A DNA stretch of 11,940 nt. It comes from Oscillospiraceae bacterium. GTDB taxonomy: Bacteria > Bacillota > Clostridia > Oscillospirales > Oscillospiraceae. The translations under genes and the position numbers were made by a program. Shown here piece after piece: positions 1 through 6,721 of this stretch; position 1 is the first letter of the stretch; each line of letters begins with the position of its first letter. The notes beneath the pieces were generated by a model. That model was not told the DNA's origin, searched no databases, and saw only the letters and a list, made by a program, of their open reading frames with translations. The stretch is from NCBI GenBank assembly GCA_017538775.1, contig JAFYIF010000137.1, positions 1 through 11,940 of the forward strand, read 5' to 3'.

Positions 1-628
1 AGGGTTCTGTCCGCCAGCGTCTGGCTATGCCGCCGGTGTTGATCTCAAAGGGGAGCCCGGTCTCCAGCAGCGCGTCGGCGGCCTTCCGCCAGGCGGCGAC
101 ATAGCGGGGGTGGGCGAAGTCGAAGAGTGGATGCCGCTCGTTCAGCTTGCCCACCAGGTCGAAGTGCCCGATCAGGTCGCAGCCTGTCCGCGCCGGGACC
201 TCCGCCACGGCCCGGAAGTATGCCTCCGCCACGGCCAGTAGGTCCCCGCCGAAAAACCGCTCCGCCATCTCGCGCAAGATCTCCGGCTTCCAGTCCACGG
301 TGTAGTAGCCCCCGTCCAGCTGCAAATAGTGGACCGAGCCGATCACATAGTCGTAGTCCCCCGCCGGGACCGGGCCGTAGAGGTCCCGCTCCACGCCGCA
401 GAAGATCTCCATCTTTCCGGCCCAGCGCCGTTTGAGCCTGGCCACAGCCGCGCAGTAAGCCAGCTGCCGCTCCTCCGGCACGCAGCAGTCCGTGTCGTAG
501 GGGGCGTAGCCGTGGTCCGAAAAGCCCAGCCGCCGCACTCCCAGCCGGTAGGCGGTCTCCGCCATCAACTCCGGCGAATCGGCCCCGTCGGAAAAGCTTG
601 TATGAACATGAAAATCCTCAAACAGCAT
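1..628 (-). CDS. hisK: PHP-domain histidinol-phosphatase, 3' end cut by window
   Basis: This is the likely phosphatase for histidinol-phosphate to histidinol, the step that the monofunctional HisB of this operon cannot do. Translating the minus strand from the ATG at 626-628 gives 209 residues, still open at position 1. PHP metal-binding signatures are visible: HVHTSFSDG (His7, His9), FSDHG (Asp38, His39), Glu80 in CGVE, GSVHY (His100) and GHFDLVGK (His155). HisK-type enzymes are about 265 residues, so roughly 55 C-terminal residues, with the last expected metal-ligand motif, lie outside the window. The start is 4 nt after the hisIE stop. The site upstream is weak (AAGCGG), which suggests translational coupling. 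Its place at the end of a his operon favours HisK over other PHP phosphoesterases. The family call is firm. The exact substrate is inferred from context. Confidence 0.9.
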   Translation of the reverse strand, partial: MLFEDFHVHTSFSDGADSPELMAETAYRLGVRRLGFSDHGYAPYDTDCCVPEERQLAYCAAVARLKRRWAGKMEIFCGVERDLYGPVPAGDYDYVIGSVHYLQLDGGYYTVDWKPEILREMAERFFGGDLLAVAEAYFRAVAEVPARTGCDLIGHFDLVGKLNERHPLFDFAHPRYVAAWRKAADALLETGLPFEINTGGIARRWRTEP

Positions 629-632
629 CCGC

Positions 633-1280
633 TTATACCATCTTTTCTTGTTTCACCTTATGGTCGATCACGTGCCGACTCGCCAGCTCCCGCTGCACAT
701 CCTCCGGCTCAATGCCCGCCTGGGCCATCAGCACCAGCAGGTGATAGGCCAGGTCCGCCAGCTCATAGACCGTCTCCCGTTTGTCCTCGGCCTTGGCCGC
801 GATGATGACCTCGGTACACTCCTCGCCCACCTTCTTCAAGATCTTATCCAGGCCCTTGTCGAAGAGATAGCTGGTGTAGGAGCCCGCCGGTCTCGTCTCC
901 TTCCGCTCCTGAAGCAGCTGATAGAGGCCCTCCAGGGAGAACTCCCCCTTCTCCGGGCTTTGCCAGACCGGGCGGGTGAAGCAGCTGTCCGTGCCCAGGT
1001 GACAGGCCGGGCCGTCCTTCTCCACGGCCACCAGCAGGGCGTCCCCGTCGCAGTCGGCGGTGATGGAGACGATGTGCTGATAGTTGCCGCTGGTCTCCCC
1101 CTTCAGCCACAGCTCCTGCCGGGAGCGGCTCCAGAAGGTCGTCAGGCCCCGCTCCATGCTCAGGGCCAGGCTCTCCCGGTTCATGTAGGCCAGGGTCAGG
1201 ACCTTGTGCTGCTCCGCGTCGAAGACGATCGCGGGGATCAGGCCCTGCCCGTCGAATTTCAGTTCATCCAATGAAATCAT
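633..1280 (-). CDS. hisI: Bifunctional phosphoribosyl-AMP cyclohydrolase / phosphoribosyl-ATP pyrophosphatase
   Basis: This is a fused HisIE protein of 215 aa that catalyses steps 2 and 3 of histidine synthesis: hydrolysis of phosphoribosyl-ATP to phosphoribosyl-AMP, then opening of the adenine ring. The HisI domain covers about residues 1-110. It shows the Mg site ADCDGDA (Asp76, Asp78, Asp80) and the zinc cysteines Cys77, Cys93 and Cys100 in [11 protein letters not shown]. The HisE domain covers about residues 115-205, with [18 protein letters not shown] and the acidic helix [10 protein letters not shown] chose the ATG at 1278-1280 because it overlaps the hisF stop by 4 nt (ATGA), has a GGAGG site about 10 nt upstream and begins the HisI domain. 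A longer open frame upstream (to about 1697) is only a GC-rich shadow inside hisF. The usual fused symbol is hisIE. Confidence 0.97.
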   Translation of the reverse strand: MISLDELKFDGQGLIPAIVFDAEQHKVLTLAYMNRESLALSMERGLTTFWSRSRQELWLKGETSGNYQHIVSITADCDGDALLVAVEKDGPACHLGTDSCFTRPVWQSPEKGEFSLEGLYQLLQERKETRPAGSYTSYLFDKGLDKILKKVGEECTEVIIAAKAEDKRETVYELADLAYHLLVLMAQAGIEPEDVQRELASRHVIDHKVKQEKMV

Positions 1281-2065
1281 GCGCTCGTTCCTCCGCTGTA
1301 TGATTGGCTGTGCCGCACCGGGATGCCGTGGGCGGCCAATTCCCGTTTCAATTCGGAGATTTTGACCTCCCCGAAGTGGAAAATGGAAGCCGCCAGGCCC
1401 GCGTCGATGTCGGGGATGGTCTCGAACAGGGTGACAAAGTCGGCGATGCTCCCCGCGCCGCCGCTGGCGATCACCGGGACGCGCACGCTCCGGCACACCG
1501 CGTCCAGCAGCTCCAGGTCGAAGCCGCCCTTGACCCCGTCGGTGTCGATGGAGTTGACCACCACCTCCCCGGCCCCGGCGTCCACGCAGCGGCGGATCCA
1601 GGACAGGGCCTCCAGGCCCGTGTCCTCCCGCCCGCCTCTGGCGAAGACGCGAAAGCCGCCGTCCACCCGCTTCACGTCCACGGAGAGGACCACGCACTGG
1701 TCCCCGTAGCGCCGGGCCGCCTCGCCCACCAGGGCCGGGTCCCGGATGGCCCCGGAGTTGACGCTGACCTTGTCCGCACCGCAGCCCAGCACCCGCTCGA
1801 AGTCGGCAAGGCCGTTGATGCCGCCCCCCACGGTCAGGGGAATGAAGACCCGCCTTGCCACCTCCGTCAGCGCCTCCGTGAAGAGCTTCCGCCCCTCGGC
1901 GGAGGCCGTGATGTCGTAGAACACCAGCTCGTCGGCCCCGGCGGCACTGTAGTAGGCCCCCAGCTCCGCCGGACTGGACACGTCCCGCAGGTCGGTGAAA
2001 TTGACCCCCTTGACCACCCGGCCATTGCGCACGTCCAGGCAGGGGATGATGCGCTTGGTAATCAT
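1277..2065 (-). CDS. hisF: Imidazole glycerol phosphate synthase cyclase subunit
   Basis: HisF (262 aa) is a TIM-barrel protein. It takes ammonia made by HisH through its barrel and converts PRFAR to imidazole glycerol phosphate plus AICAR. The catalytic aspartates are Asp11 in IIPCLDV and Asp130 in LSVDVKR. Phosphate-binding motifs are TVGGGI (about 78-83), SIDTDG (172-177) and IASGGAG (about 199-205). The length is slightly above the usual 250-258 aa. It overlaps hisIE by 4 nt but is separated from hisA by 357 bp that hold a small toxin/antisense locus. I see no convincing minus-strand promoter in that gap, so expression probably depends on read-through from hisA. The site upstream of the ATG (GCGAGG) is weak and rather far from the start. 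Confidence 0.98.
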   Translation of the reverse strand: MITKRIIPCLDVRNGRVVKGVNFTDLRDVSSPAELGAYYSAAGADELVFYDITASAEGRKLFTEALTEVARRVFIPLTVGGGINGLADFERVLGCGADKVSVNSGAIRDPALVGEAARRYGDQCVVLSVDVKRVDGGFRVFARGGREDTGLEALSWIRRCVDAGAGEVVVNSIDTDGVKGGFDLELLDAVCRSVRVPVIASGGAGSIADFVTLFETIPDIDAGLAASIFHFGEVKISELKRELAAHGIPVRHSQSYSGGTSA

Positions 2066-2100
2066 GTTCGTGTAAACCTCGCTGTTTTTGAAATCAAATC

Positions 2101-2129
2101 TTGTCGAACCGCTGGGGACATGCTATAAT
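2101..2129 (+). promoter_or_regulatory. Sigma-A-type promoter for the small toxin ORF
   Basis: The -35 box is TTGTCG (2101-2106) and the -10 box is a perfect TATAAT (2124-2129). The spacer is exactly 17 bp, and a TG extends the -10 (TGCTATAAT). Transcription should start near 2136, giving a toxin mRNA of about 200 nt that ends at the hairpin at 2300-2333. It fires on the plus strand, against the direction of the his operon, from within the hisA-hisF gap. Confidence 0.75.
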
Positions 2130-2143
2130 GACCGCGCTGCCGA

Positions 2144-2164
2144 CTCCTTTCGCAGGGAAAGGGG
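2144..2164 (+). promoter_or_regulatory. Leader stem-loop masking the toxin Shine-Dalgarno
   Basis: CTCCTTTC (2144-2151) can pair with GAAAGGGG (2157-2164) around the 5-nt loop GCAGG, giving 8 bp including one G-U pair. The 3' arm is the core of the ribosome binding site (AAAGGGGGTGG, 2158-2168), which lies an ideal 7 nt or so before the ATG at 2173. The leader would therefore hide a very strong binding site. In the pAD1 Fst system a leader helix is known to reduce toxin translation in the same way. Formation of this stem is a prediction from pairing only. Confidence 0.55.
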
Positions 2165-2189
2165 GTGGTACTATGCTTGAATTGCTTCG
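2165..2189. repeat. Direct repeat copy 1, over the toxin start codon
   Basis: This copy reads GTGGTAC, T, ATGC, TT, GAATTGCTTCG. It matches copy 2 at 2339-2362, except for one inserted base and TT in place of AA. It spans the last bases of the ribosome binding site, the ATG and codons 2-6 of the 27-aa ORF. The complement of copy 2 lies at the 5' end of the antisense RNA, so the repeats give the two RNAs a pairing site away from their fully overlapping terminator. This corresponds in position to DRa/DRb of the pAD1 par locus. Confidence 0.8.
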
Positions 2190-2256
2190 CTTTCTGATCT
2201 CCGTCGCGGCGAGTGTAATTGGACATTACATTAGCAAATGGCTGGACGGCGACTAA
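2173..2256 (+). CDS. 27-aa hydrophobic peptide, probable type I (Fst-like) toxin
   Basis: The ORF runs from ATG at 2173 to TAA at 2254-2256 and encodes 27 residues. A hydrophobic stretch from Leu4 to about Ile20 is interrupted by Arg6. A short polar tail follows with Lys22, Trp23, Leu24, Asp25, Gly26 and Asp27. One short membrane-spanning helix with a charged C-terminus is the general form of Fst/Ldr-type toxins, and a Trp-Leu-Asp/Asn motif near the end is shared with several Fst peptides as I recall them. Unlike Fst it has no proline in the membrane part. The coding case rests on a strong ribosome binding site, a canonical promoter, a terminator, and a convergent antisense promoter with direct repeats. 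It is too short for standard gene finders. The alternative is that it is a non-toxic small membrane peptide. I cannot test toxicity from sequence. Confidence 0.72.
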   Translation: MLELLRFLISVAASVIGHYISKWLDGD

Positions 2257-2299
2257 GGCAGCGACAGCCTGCGGTCTGGTCAGCCGCCAAAAATGACAA

Positions 2300-2333
2300 G
2301 AATCCCCTGGAAGAGTGCGCTTCCAGGGGATTC
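2300..2333. terminator. Bidirectional terminator hairpin shared by toxin mRNA and antisense RNA
   Basis: GAATCCCCTGGAAG (2300-2313) and its exact reverse complement (2320-2333) form a perfect 14-bp stem with the loop AGTGCG. On the minus strand the stem is followed by TTGTCATTTTT, a reasonable U-tract. On the plus strand it is followed by the weaker GCTTTG. The hairpin lies in the path of transcription from hisA to hisF, so it should also reduce his read-through. Confidence 0.8.
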
Positions 2334-2338
2334 GCTTT

Positions 2339-2362
2339 GTGGTACATGCAAGAATTGCTTCG
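2339..2362. repeat. Direct repeat copy 2, at the antisense RNA 5' end
   Basis: This copy reads GTGGTAC, ATGC, AA, GAATTGCTTCG. It is the partner of copy 1 at 2165-2189, with 22 matching bases. It lies just inside the predicted start of the minus-strand antisense RNA (near 2369), on the far side of the terminator hairpin from the toxin ORF. Confidence 0.8.
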
Positions 2363-2375
2363 TTCTTACACTCAC

Positions 2376-2403
2376 ATTATAGCACAGTCCCCGGAAAATG
2401 CAA
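2376..2403 (-). promoter_or_regulatory. Promoter of the antisense RNA
   Basis: Read on the minus strand, the -35 box is TTGCAT (2398-2403) and the -10 box is a perfect TATAAT (2376-2381). The spacer is 16 bp, and a TG extends the -10 (TGCTATAAT). The -10 and its TGC extension are the same as in the opposing toxin promoter. It begins about 20 bp after the hisA stop codon, so antitoxin transcription has the same direction as the his operon. Confidence 0.75.
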
Positions 2404-2422
2404 CAGGAATCTTTATAAGATT

Positions 2423-3157
2423 TCACATGGATACTTGCTGCTTGCCCATAGCCACTTGGATCGCCGCCCTCAGATCGACGGCCCCGGTATAATAGGCCTT
2501 ACCCACAATGGCCCCATGGACCCCCAGGTCCCGCAGGGCGCGCACGTCCTCCAGACTGGAGACGCCGCCGGAGGCGATAAGGTTCATATGTGTGCGCCGA
2601 AGCAATTCCGCATACAGTCCCCGATTGGTCCCGGCCATAGCCCCGTCTTTGGCAATGTCGGTCACGATCAGCGTTTTCACGCCCACCGCCTCCATCTCCG
2701 CGCAGAACGCGAAAGCGTCCGTCTCCGCGGTCTCGGTCCAGCCGCGGATGGCAATCTTCCCGTCCCGCAGGTCCACGCCCACGGCGATGGCCTCCCCGTA
2801 GCGCGCCGCCATGTCCGCGGCAAAGCCCGGCTCCGTCAGGGCTGCCGTGCCCAGGATGACCCGGGACACCCCGGCGTCCAGATAGCGGGCCACGGTCTCC
2901 GCGCTGCGGATGCCGCCGCCGATCTCTACGCGCAGACGCCCGGCCTGGGCCACGGCCTCCACCACGGCAAGGTTCGGCGTCGTGCCGTCCCGCGCCCCGG
3001 CCAGGTCCACCATATGGACCCACGTTGCCCCGGCCTCGGCGAAGCGCTCGGCCACCTGGGTCGGCGCGTCGCTGTAGACGGTCATGTCGGCATAGTTGCC
3101 CCGCAGCAGGCGGACGGCCTTGCCCTCATATAAGTCGATGGCGGGCAGAATCAGCAT
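2423..3157 (-). CDS. hisA: Phosphoribosylformimino-5-aminoimidazole carboxamide ribotide isomerase
   Basis: HisA (244 aa, normal length) catalyses the Amadori rearrangement of ProFAR to PRFAR, step 4. It is a TIM barrel with catalytic Asp8 ([11 protein letters not shown]) and Asp129 (GVDLRDGK), and Thr166 in VTDIAKDG. Phosphate-binding motifs are IGGGIR (about 79-84), ASGGVSS (about 195-201) and GKAYYTG (219-225). The start overlaps the hisH stop by 7 nt. HisA and HisF are old duplicates, but the ProFAR-isomerase signatures and the position between hisH and hisF make this HisA. Its stop is followed almost at once by the antisense promoter of the small toxin locus. Confidence 0.98.
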   Translation of the reverse strand: MLILPAIDLYEGKAVRLLRGNYADMTVYSDAPTQVAERFAEAGATWVHMVDLAGARDGTTPNLAVVEAVAQAGRLRVEIGGGIRSAETVARYLDAGVSRVILGTAALTEPGFAADMAARYGEAIAVGVDLRDGKIAIRGWTETAETDAFAFCAEMEAVGVKTLIVTDIAKDGAMAGTNRGLYAELLRRTHMNLIASGGVSSLEDVRALRDLGVHGAIVGKAYYTGAVDLRAAIQVAMGKQQVSM

Positions 3158-3801
3158 GGCGCAGCCTCCAGTTCACAGAATGCTTGCAAGATCCGCAGCC
3201 CCACGTCCCCGCTTTTCTCCGGGTGGAACTGGCAGCCGAAGACCCGCCCCCGCTGCACGGCGGCGGTCAGCGTCGCGCCGTAGTCCGTCGTGGCGATCAC
3301 GCGCTCGTCGCAGTCCACGGCGGCGTAGGAGTGGACGAAATAGACGTGGTCTCCCTCCCGGATGTGGCGGAACAGGGGGCTTTCCCGGGGGAAACGCAGG
3401 GCGTTCCAGCCGATGTGGGGGATCTTCAGCTCCGGCGGGATCATCTCTGCGATGGGGCGCACCGCGCCGGGGATCAGCCCCAGCCCGGCGTGGCGGCCAT
3501 ACTCAAAGCTCTCGTCAAACAGCAGCTGCATCCCCAGGCAGACTCCCAGCAATGTGGCTCCCCGGTCCAGGGCTTCCCGAAGCGCCCGGTCCATGCCGCT
3601 GGCCCGCAGCCGCTCCGCCGCGTCGGCAAAGGCCCCGACGCCGGGCAGCACCAGCCGCTCCGCCGCCGCCACCGCCGCCGGGTCCCCCGTCACCTGGGCC
3701 TGCTCCCCAATGGCGGAAAAAGAGCTTTGCAGGGAGAAGAGATTCCCCACACCATAGTCGATAATCGCGATTTTATCCGGCATCGTTCCCCACCCGCTCA
3801 T
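3151..3801 (-). CDS. hisH: Imidazole glycerol phosphate synthase glutaminase subunit
   Basis: HisH (216 aa as annotated) is a class I glutamine amidotransferase. It releases ammonia from glutamine and passes it to HisF. The triad is Cys88 ([10 protein letters not shown]), His193 and Glu195 (CQFHPEKSG). The PGVGAF motif (about 53-58) contributes to the oxyanion region. I use the ATG at 3799-3801 because it overlaps the hisB stop by 4 nt. A second ATG at 3781-3783 (Met7) is a serious alternative: it is preceded by GGGTGGGG at good spacing and gives the more usual N-terminus, with IAIIDYG close to the start (210 aa). Confidence 0.96.
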   Translation of the reverse strand: MSGWGTMPDKIAIIDYGVGNLFSLQSSFSAIGEQAQVTGDPAAVAAAERLVLPGVGAFADAAERLRASGMDRALREALDRGATLLGVCLGMQLLFDESFEYGRHAGLGLIPGAVRPIAEMIPPELKIPHIGWNALRFPRESPLFRHIREGDHVYFVHSYAAVDCDERVIATTDYGATLTAAVQRGRVFGCQFHPEKSGDVGLRILQAFCELEAAPC

Positions 3802-4388
3802 TCCAGCGTGCCCTTGGTGCTGGGCACCTCGTCCTCAAATTCCCGGTCCACCGCCACGGCTTTCCGCAATGCCCGGGCCGCGCCTTTGAAGGCGGCCTCG
3901 GCGATGTGGTGGGAGTTTTTCCCGGCCAGCAGGCGGAGGTGGGCGGTGATGCCGGCGTTGCTGACGAAGGCGGTGAAAAACTCCTCCACCAGCTGCGTGT
4001 CGAAAAAGCCCACCTTCTCCGTGGGGAAAGGCAGATCCCAGCCCAGGCAGCCCCGGCCGCTCAGGTCCACGGCGCAGAGCACCAGCGCCTCGTCCATGGG
4101 CAGGGCGGCGTCCCCGTAGCGGCAGATGCCCCGCTTGTCCCCCAGGGCCTCCCGGAAGGCCCGGCCCAGGCAGATGCCCACGTCCTCCACGCTGTGGTGG
4201 TCGTCCACGTCCGTGTCGCCCTTGCAGTGGACCGTCAGATCGAAGCGCCCGTGCCGGGCCAGCAGGGTCAGCATGTGGTCCAGAAAGCCCACGCCGGTGC
4301 GCACGTCGGCAAGCCCGCTGCCGTCCAGGTCCAGGCGGAGGACGATGTCCGTCTCCGCGGTCTTGCGTTCGATGACCGATCTTCTCAT
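3798..4388 (-). CDS. hisB: Imidazoleglycerol-phosphate dehydratase (monofunctional)
   Basis: HisB (196 aa) dehydrates imidazole glycerol phosphate to imidazole acetol phosphate, step 6. The metal-binding motifs of IGPD are clear: GFLDHML (His38), DDHHSVED (His64, His65, Glu68) and SHHIAEA (His160, His161, Glu164). The N-terminal HAD phosphatase domain of the enterobacterial bifunctional HisB is absent, consistent with the separate PHP phosphatase at the end of this operon. The start ATG at 4386-4388 overlaps the hisC stop by 4 nt. A longer open frame upstream is a shadow within hisC. Confidence 0.98.
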   Translation of the reverse strand: MRRSVIERKTAETDIVLRLDLDGSGLADVRTGVGFLDHMLTLLARHGRFDLTVHCKGDTDVDDHHSVEDVGICLGRAFREALGDKRGICRYGDAALPMDEALVLCAVDLSGRGCLGWDLPFPTEKVGFFDTQLVEEFFTAFVSNAGITAHLRLLAGKNSHHIAEAAFKGAARALRKAVAVDREFEDEVPSTKGTLE

Positions 4389-5443
4389 CTCTCTGTCCTC
4401 ACGATCTCGTCTACGGCTGCCAGCAGGGCGTCCATCTGCGCCCGGGTGCCGATGGTGATGCGGTTGTAGTCCGTAATGCGCGGCTTGTCGAAGTGCCGCA
4501 CCAGCACGCCCCGGGCTTTCAGGGCCGCGTACAGGGCCGCGCCGGGAATATCGGGGTGCCGGGCAAAGATGAAGTTGGCCGCGCTGGGCAGCACGGCAAA
4601 GCCGCGCCGCTCTAACATTTGTATGGTATACCCCCGGGTCTCCTGAATGTCCCGGCACCTTGCCCGGGTGTAATCCCCGTCCAGCACGGCGCCCAGGCCC
4701 AGGGCCAGGGTGTAGGAGTTGACGTTGTAGGGGTTGACGGAATAGCGGACGGTCTCCAGATCGCCGATCAGCGCCGCGCTGCCATAGGCGTAGCCCAGCC
4801 GCGCCCCGGCCATGGACCGGGACTTGGAGAAGGTCCGGGCCACCAGCAGGTTGTCATATTCCCGCACCAGCCCGGCGCAGCTCAGGCCGCCGAAGTCGAT
4901 GTAGGCCTCGTCGATCAGCACCACGCTGTCCCGGTTGCGCTCCAGAATCGACCGGATGTCCTCCGGCCCCAGCAGCAGCCCCGTGGGGGCGTTGGGGTTG
5001 GCCAGCACCACCAGCTCATGCCGGTCGAAGTAGTCCTCCGGCGCGATGGACAGGTCAGAGCGCAGAGGGACCTCCCGATACGGAATGCCGCAGAGCCGGG
5101 CGAAGACCGGATAGAAGCCGTAGCTGATGTCGGGGAAGACCGCCCCGCGCTGCGCGGAACAGAAGGCCAGAAACGCGAAGTACAGCAGCTCGTCGGAGCC
5201 GTTGGACAGCAGGACGTTCTCCGGCTCCAGCCCCACCTCCGCCGCCAGCGCCGCCCGCAGCTCCCGGGCGCTCAGGTCGGAGTAGAGGTTCAGCGCCCGG
5301 CAGTGCTCCCTGGCATAGGCCAGGGCCTTTTCCGAGGGGGGATAGGGGTTCTCGTTGGTGTTCAGCTTCACGAAGCGCGACAGATCCTCCGGCTGCTCGC
5401 CGGGGACATAGGGGCGCAGGTCCCGGGTGAAATAGCGGCTCAC
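4385..5443 (-). CDS. hisC: Histidinol-phosphate aminotransferase
   Basis: HisC (352 aa) is a PLP-dependent class I/II aminotransferase that makes histidinol phosphate from imidazole acetol phosphate and glutamate. Visible landmarks are [11 protein letters not shown] near the N-terminus, ANPNAPTG (about 148-155), LIDEAYIDF with PLP-contacting Asp178, the Schiff-base lysine Lys207 in [11 protein letters not shown], and a C-terminal RITIGT with the substrate-binding arginine. The start is GTG at 5441-5443, which overlaps the hisD stop by 4 nt and has a GGGGGAG site upstream. The frame stays open to about 5809, but that extension lies inside hisD and is not homologous to anything expected. Confidence 0.97.
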   Translation of the reverse strand: MSRYFTRDLRPYVPGEQPEDLSRFVKLNTNENPYPPSEKALAYAREHCRALNLYSDLSARELRAALAAEVGLEPENVLLSNGSDELLYFAFLAFCSAQRGAVFPDISYGFYPVFARLCGIPYREVPLRSDLSIAPEDYFDRHELVVLANPNAPTGLLLGPEDIRSILERNRDSVVLIDEAYIDFGGLSCAGLVREYDNLLVARTFSKSRSMAGARLGYAYGSAALIGDLETVRYSVNPYNVNSYTLALGLGAVLDGDYTRARCRDIQETRGYTIQMLERRGFAVLPSAANFIFARHPDIPGAALYAALKARGVLVRHFDKPRITDYNRITIGTRAQMDALLAAVDEIVRTER

Positions 5444-6717
5444 GGCGTCTCCCCCTTCCGCGTCAGGGCGCTGCGGGCGTGTCCCTCCAGCCGCTCCGCC
5501 CGGGCAAACAGGGCCACGTCGTCGGCAGCAGCGGCCATGGCCTCCGGCGGGCAGTACAGGTACTGGCTGCTGCGTACGAAGTCGTCCACGCTGAGGGGGC
5601 TGGAAAAGCGGGCCGTGCCGCTGGTGGGCAGGGTGTGGTTCAGCCCGGCCAGATAGTCCCCCATGGCCTCCGGCGTGTGGCGGCCCAGGAAGACGCTGCC
5701 CGCGTGGTGGACCCGGTCCAGCCAGGCAAAGGGCTCGTCCAGGCACAGCTCCAGATGCTCCGGGGCCAGGGCGTCGGACAGCTCCAGCGCCTCGTCGATG
5801 CTGCTGCACAGCAAAATCTTTCCGTTGCCGTCGATGGAGGCCCGGGCGATGTCCCGCCGGGGCAGAGCGGGCAGCTGCCGCTCGATCTCCCGCTGCACCG
5901 CCAGAGCCAGGTCCTCGCTGTCCGTGGCCAGAATCGCGGCGGCAAAGCGGTCGTGTTCGGCCTGACTCAGCAGGTCGGCGGCCACCCAGATCGGGTCGCT
6001 GGCCCCGTCCGCCACCACCAAAATCTCACTGGGCCCGGCGATCATGTCGATGTCCACCGCGCCGAAGACCTGGCGCTTGGCCTCGGAGACGAAGGCCCCG
6101 CCGGGACCCACGATCTTGTCCACACGAGGCACGCTTTCGGTGCCGTAGGCCATGGCCGCCACGCCCTGGGCCCCGCCCAGCTTGAAGAGGTGCTGCGCCC
6201 CGGCCTCCGCGGCCGCGGCCAGCAGATGGGGGTCCAGCCTGCCGCTTTTCCCCGCCGGGGAGACCATGACGATCTCCTCGCAGCCGGCGATGACCGCCGG
6301 GATCACGTTCATCAGCACCGTGGAGGCCAGCGGCGCGGCCCCGCCGGGGACGCAGACGCCCACCCGCCGGATGGGCAGGATGCGCTGACCCAGCACCAGG
6401 CCCTCCCGCTCCATGCGAAAGCCCTGGCGCTTCTGGCGCAGGTGAAAGGCGCGGATGTTCTCCGCGGCGCGGCGCAGCACGGCCAGAAACTCCGGCTCCA
6501 CCGCCGCGCTTGCCTCCTGCACTTCCGCCTCCGTGACCTCCAGCCGCGTCAGCTCCGCCCCGTCGAAGCGCGCTTCCAGCTCCAGCAAGGCCCGGTCGCC
6601 GCCGGCGCGCACGCGCTCGATGATCTCCCGCACCTGCTCCGTCACGACGGACTGGGGGGTCTGGCGCGCCAGCAGCTCTGCGCGGGGGTGTTCGGTGCTG
6701 CGTAAGATTTGAATCAT
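5440..6717 (-). CDS. hisD: Histidinol dehydrogenase
   Basis: HisD (425 aa) is zinc-dependent. It oxidises L-histidinol to L-histidine in two NAD-dependent steps, the last two reactions of the pathway. Zinc ligands in the expected places are Gln252 and His255 (LLSQAEHDR), Asp354 (GDYLAGLNHTLPTSG) and His413 (LEGHARS). The catalytic Glu320-His321 pair is in ALAPEHLEL. The NAD and substrate region has VCVPGGAAPLAST (about 121-133) and IVGPGG (202-207). The length is typical. It starts 4 nt after the hisG stop, with a GGAGG site about 10 nt upstream inside the hisG end. Proteins of this family can act on other alcohols, but the operon makes histidinol the substrate. Confidence 0.98.
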   Translation of the reverse strand: MIQILRSTEHPRAELLARQTPQSVVTEQVREIIERVRAGGDRALLELEARFDGAELTRLEVTEAEVQEASAAVEPEFLAVLRRAAENIRAFHLRQKRQGFRMEREGLVLGQRILPIRRVGVCVPGGAAPLASTVLMNVIPAVIAGCEEIVMVSPAGKSGRLDPHLLAAAAEAGAQHLFKLGGAQGVAAMAYGTESVPRVDKIVGPGGAFVSEAKRQVFGAVDIDMIAGPSEILVVADGASDPIWVAADLLSQAEHDRFAAAILATDSEDLALAVQREIERQLPALPRRDIARASIDGNGKILLCSSIDEALELSDALAPEHLELCLDEPFAWLDRVHHAGSVFLGRHTPEAMGDYLAGLNHTLPTSGTARFSSPLSVDDFVRSSQYLYCPPEAMAAAADDVALFARAERLEGHARSALTRKGETP

Positions 6718-6721
6718 GCTC

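Larger units (their letters stand above)
2288..2369 (-). ncRNA. Predicted antisense antitoxin RNA, about 80 nt
   Basis: This is the transcript expected from the minus-strand promoter at 2376-2403, starting near 2369 and ending in the T-run at about 2289-2293 after the hairpin at 2300-2333. Its 5' part can fold with AAGAA and TTCTT as arms and present the loop CGAAGCAA. That loop is the exact complement of TTGCTTCG in toxin codons 4-6 (2182-2189), so a kissing contact at the toxin start region is possible. Its 3' part is fully complementary to the toxin mRNA terminator. The size and layout match RNA II of the pAD1 par locus. The ends are estimates from promoter and terminator positions. Confidence 0.6.

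Noticed and set aside
127..2128. Long open frames on the plus strand opposite the phosphatase, hisIE and hisF genes
   Set aside because: They are Pro/Arg/Ala/Gly-rich or His/Gln-rich shadows produced by GC-rich codon use of the real minus-strand genes. They have no recognisable domains.
2238..3133. Plus-strand open frames running from the hisA-hisF gap into hisA
   Set aside because: They begin inside the toxin mRNA/terminator region and run antisense through hisA with no domain and no proper ribosome binding site.
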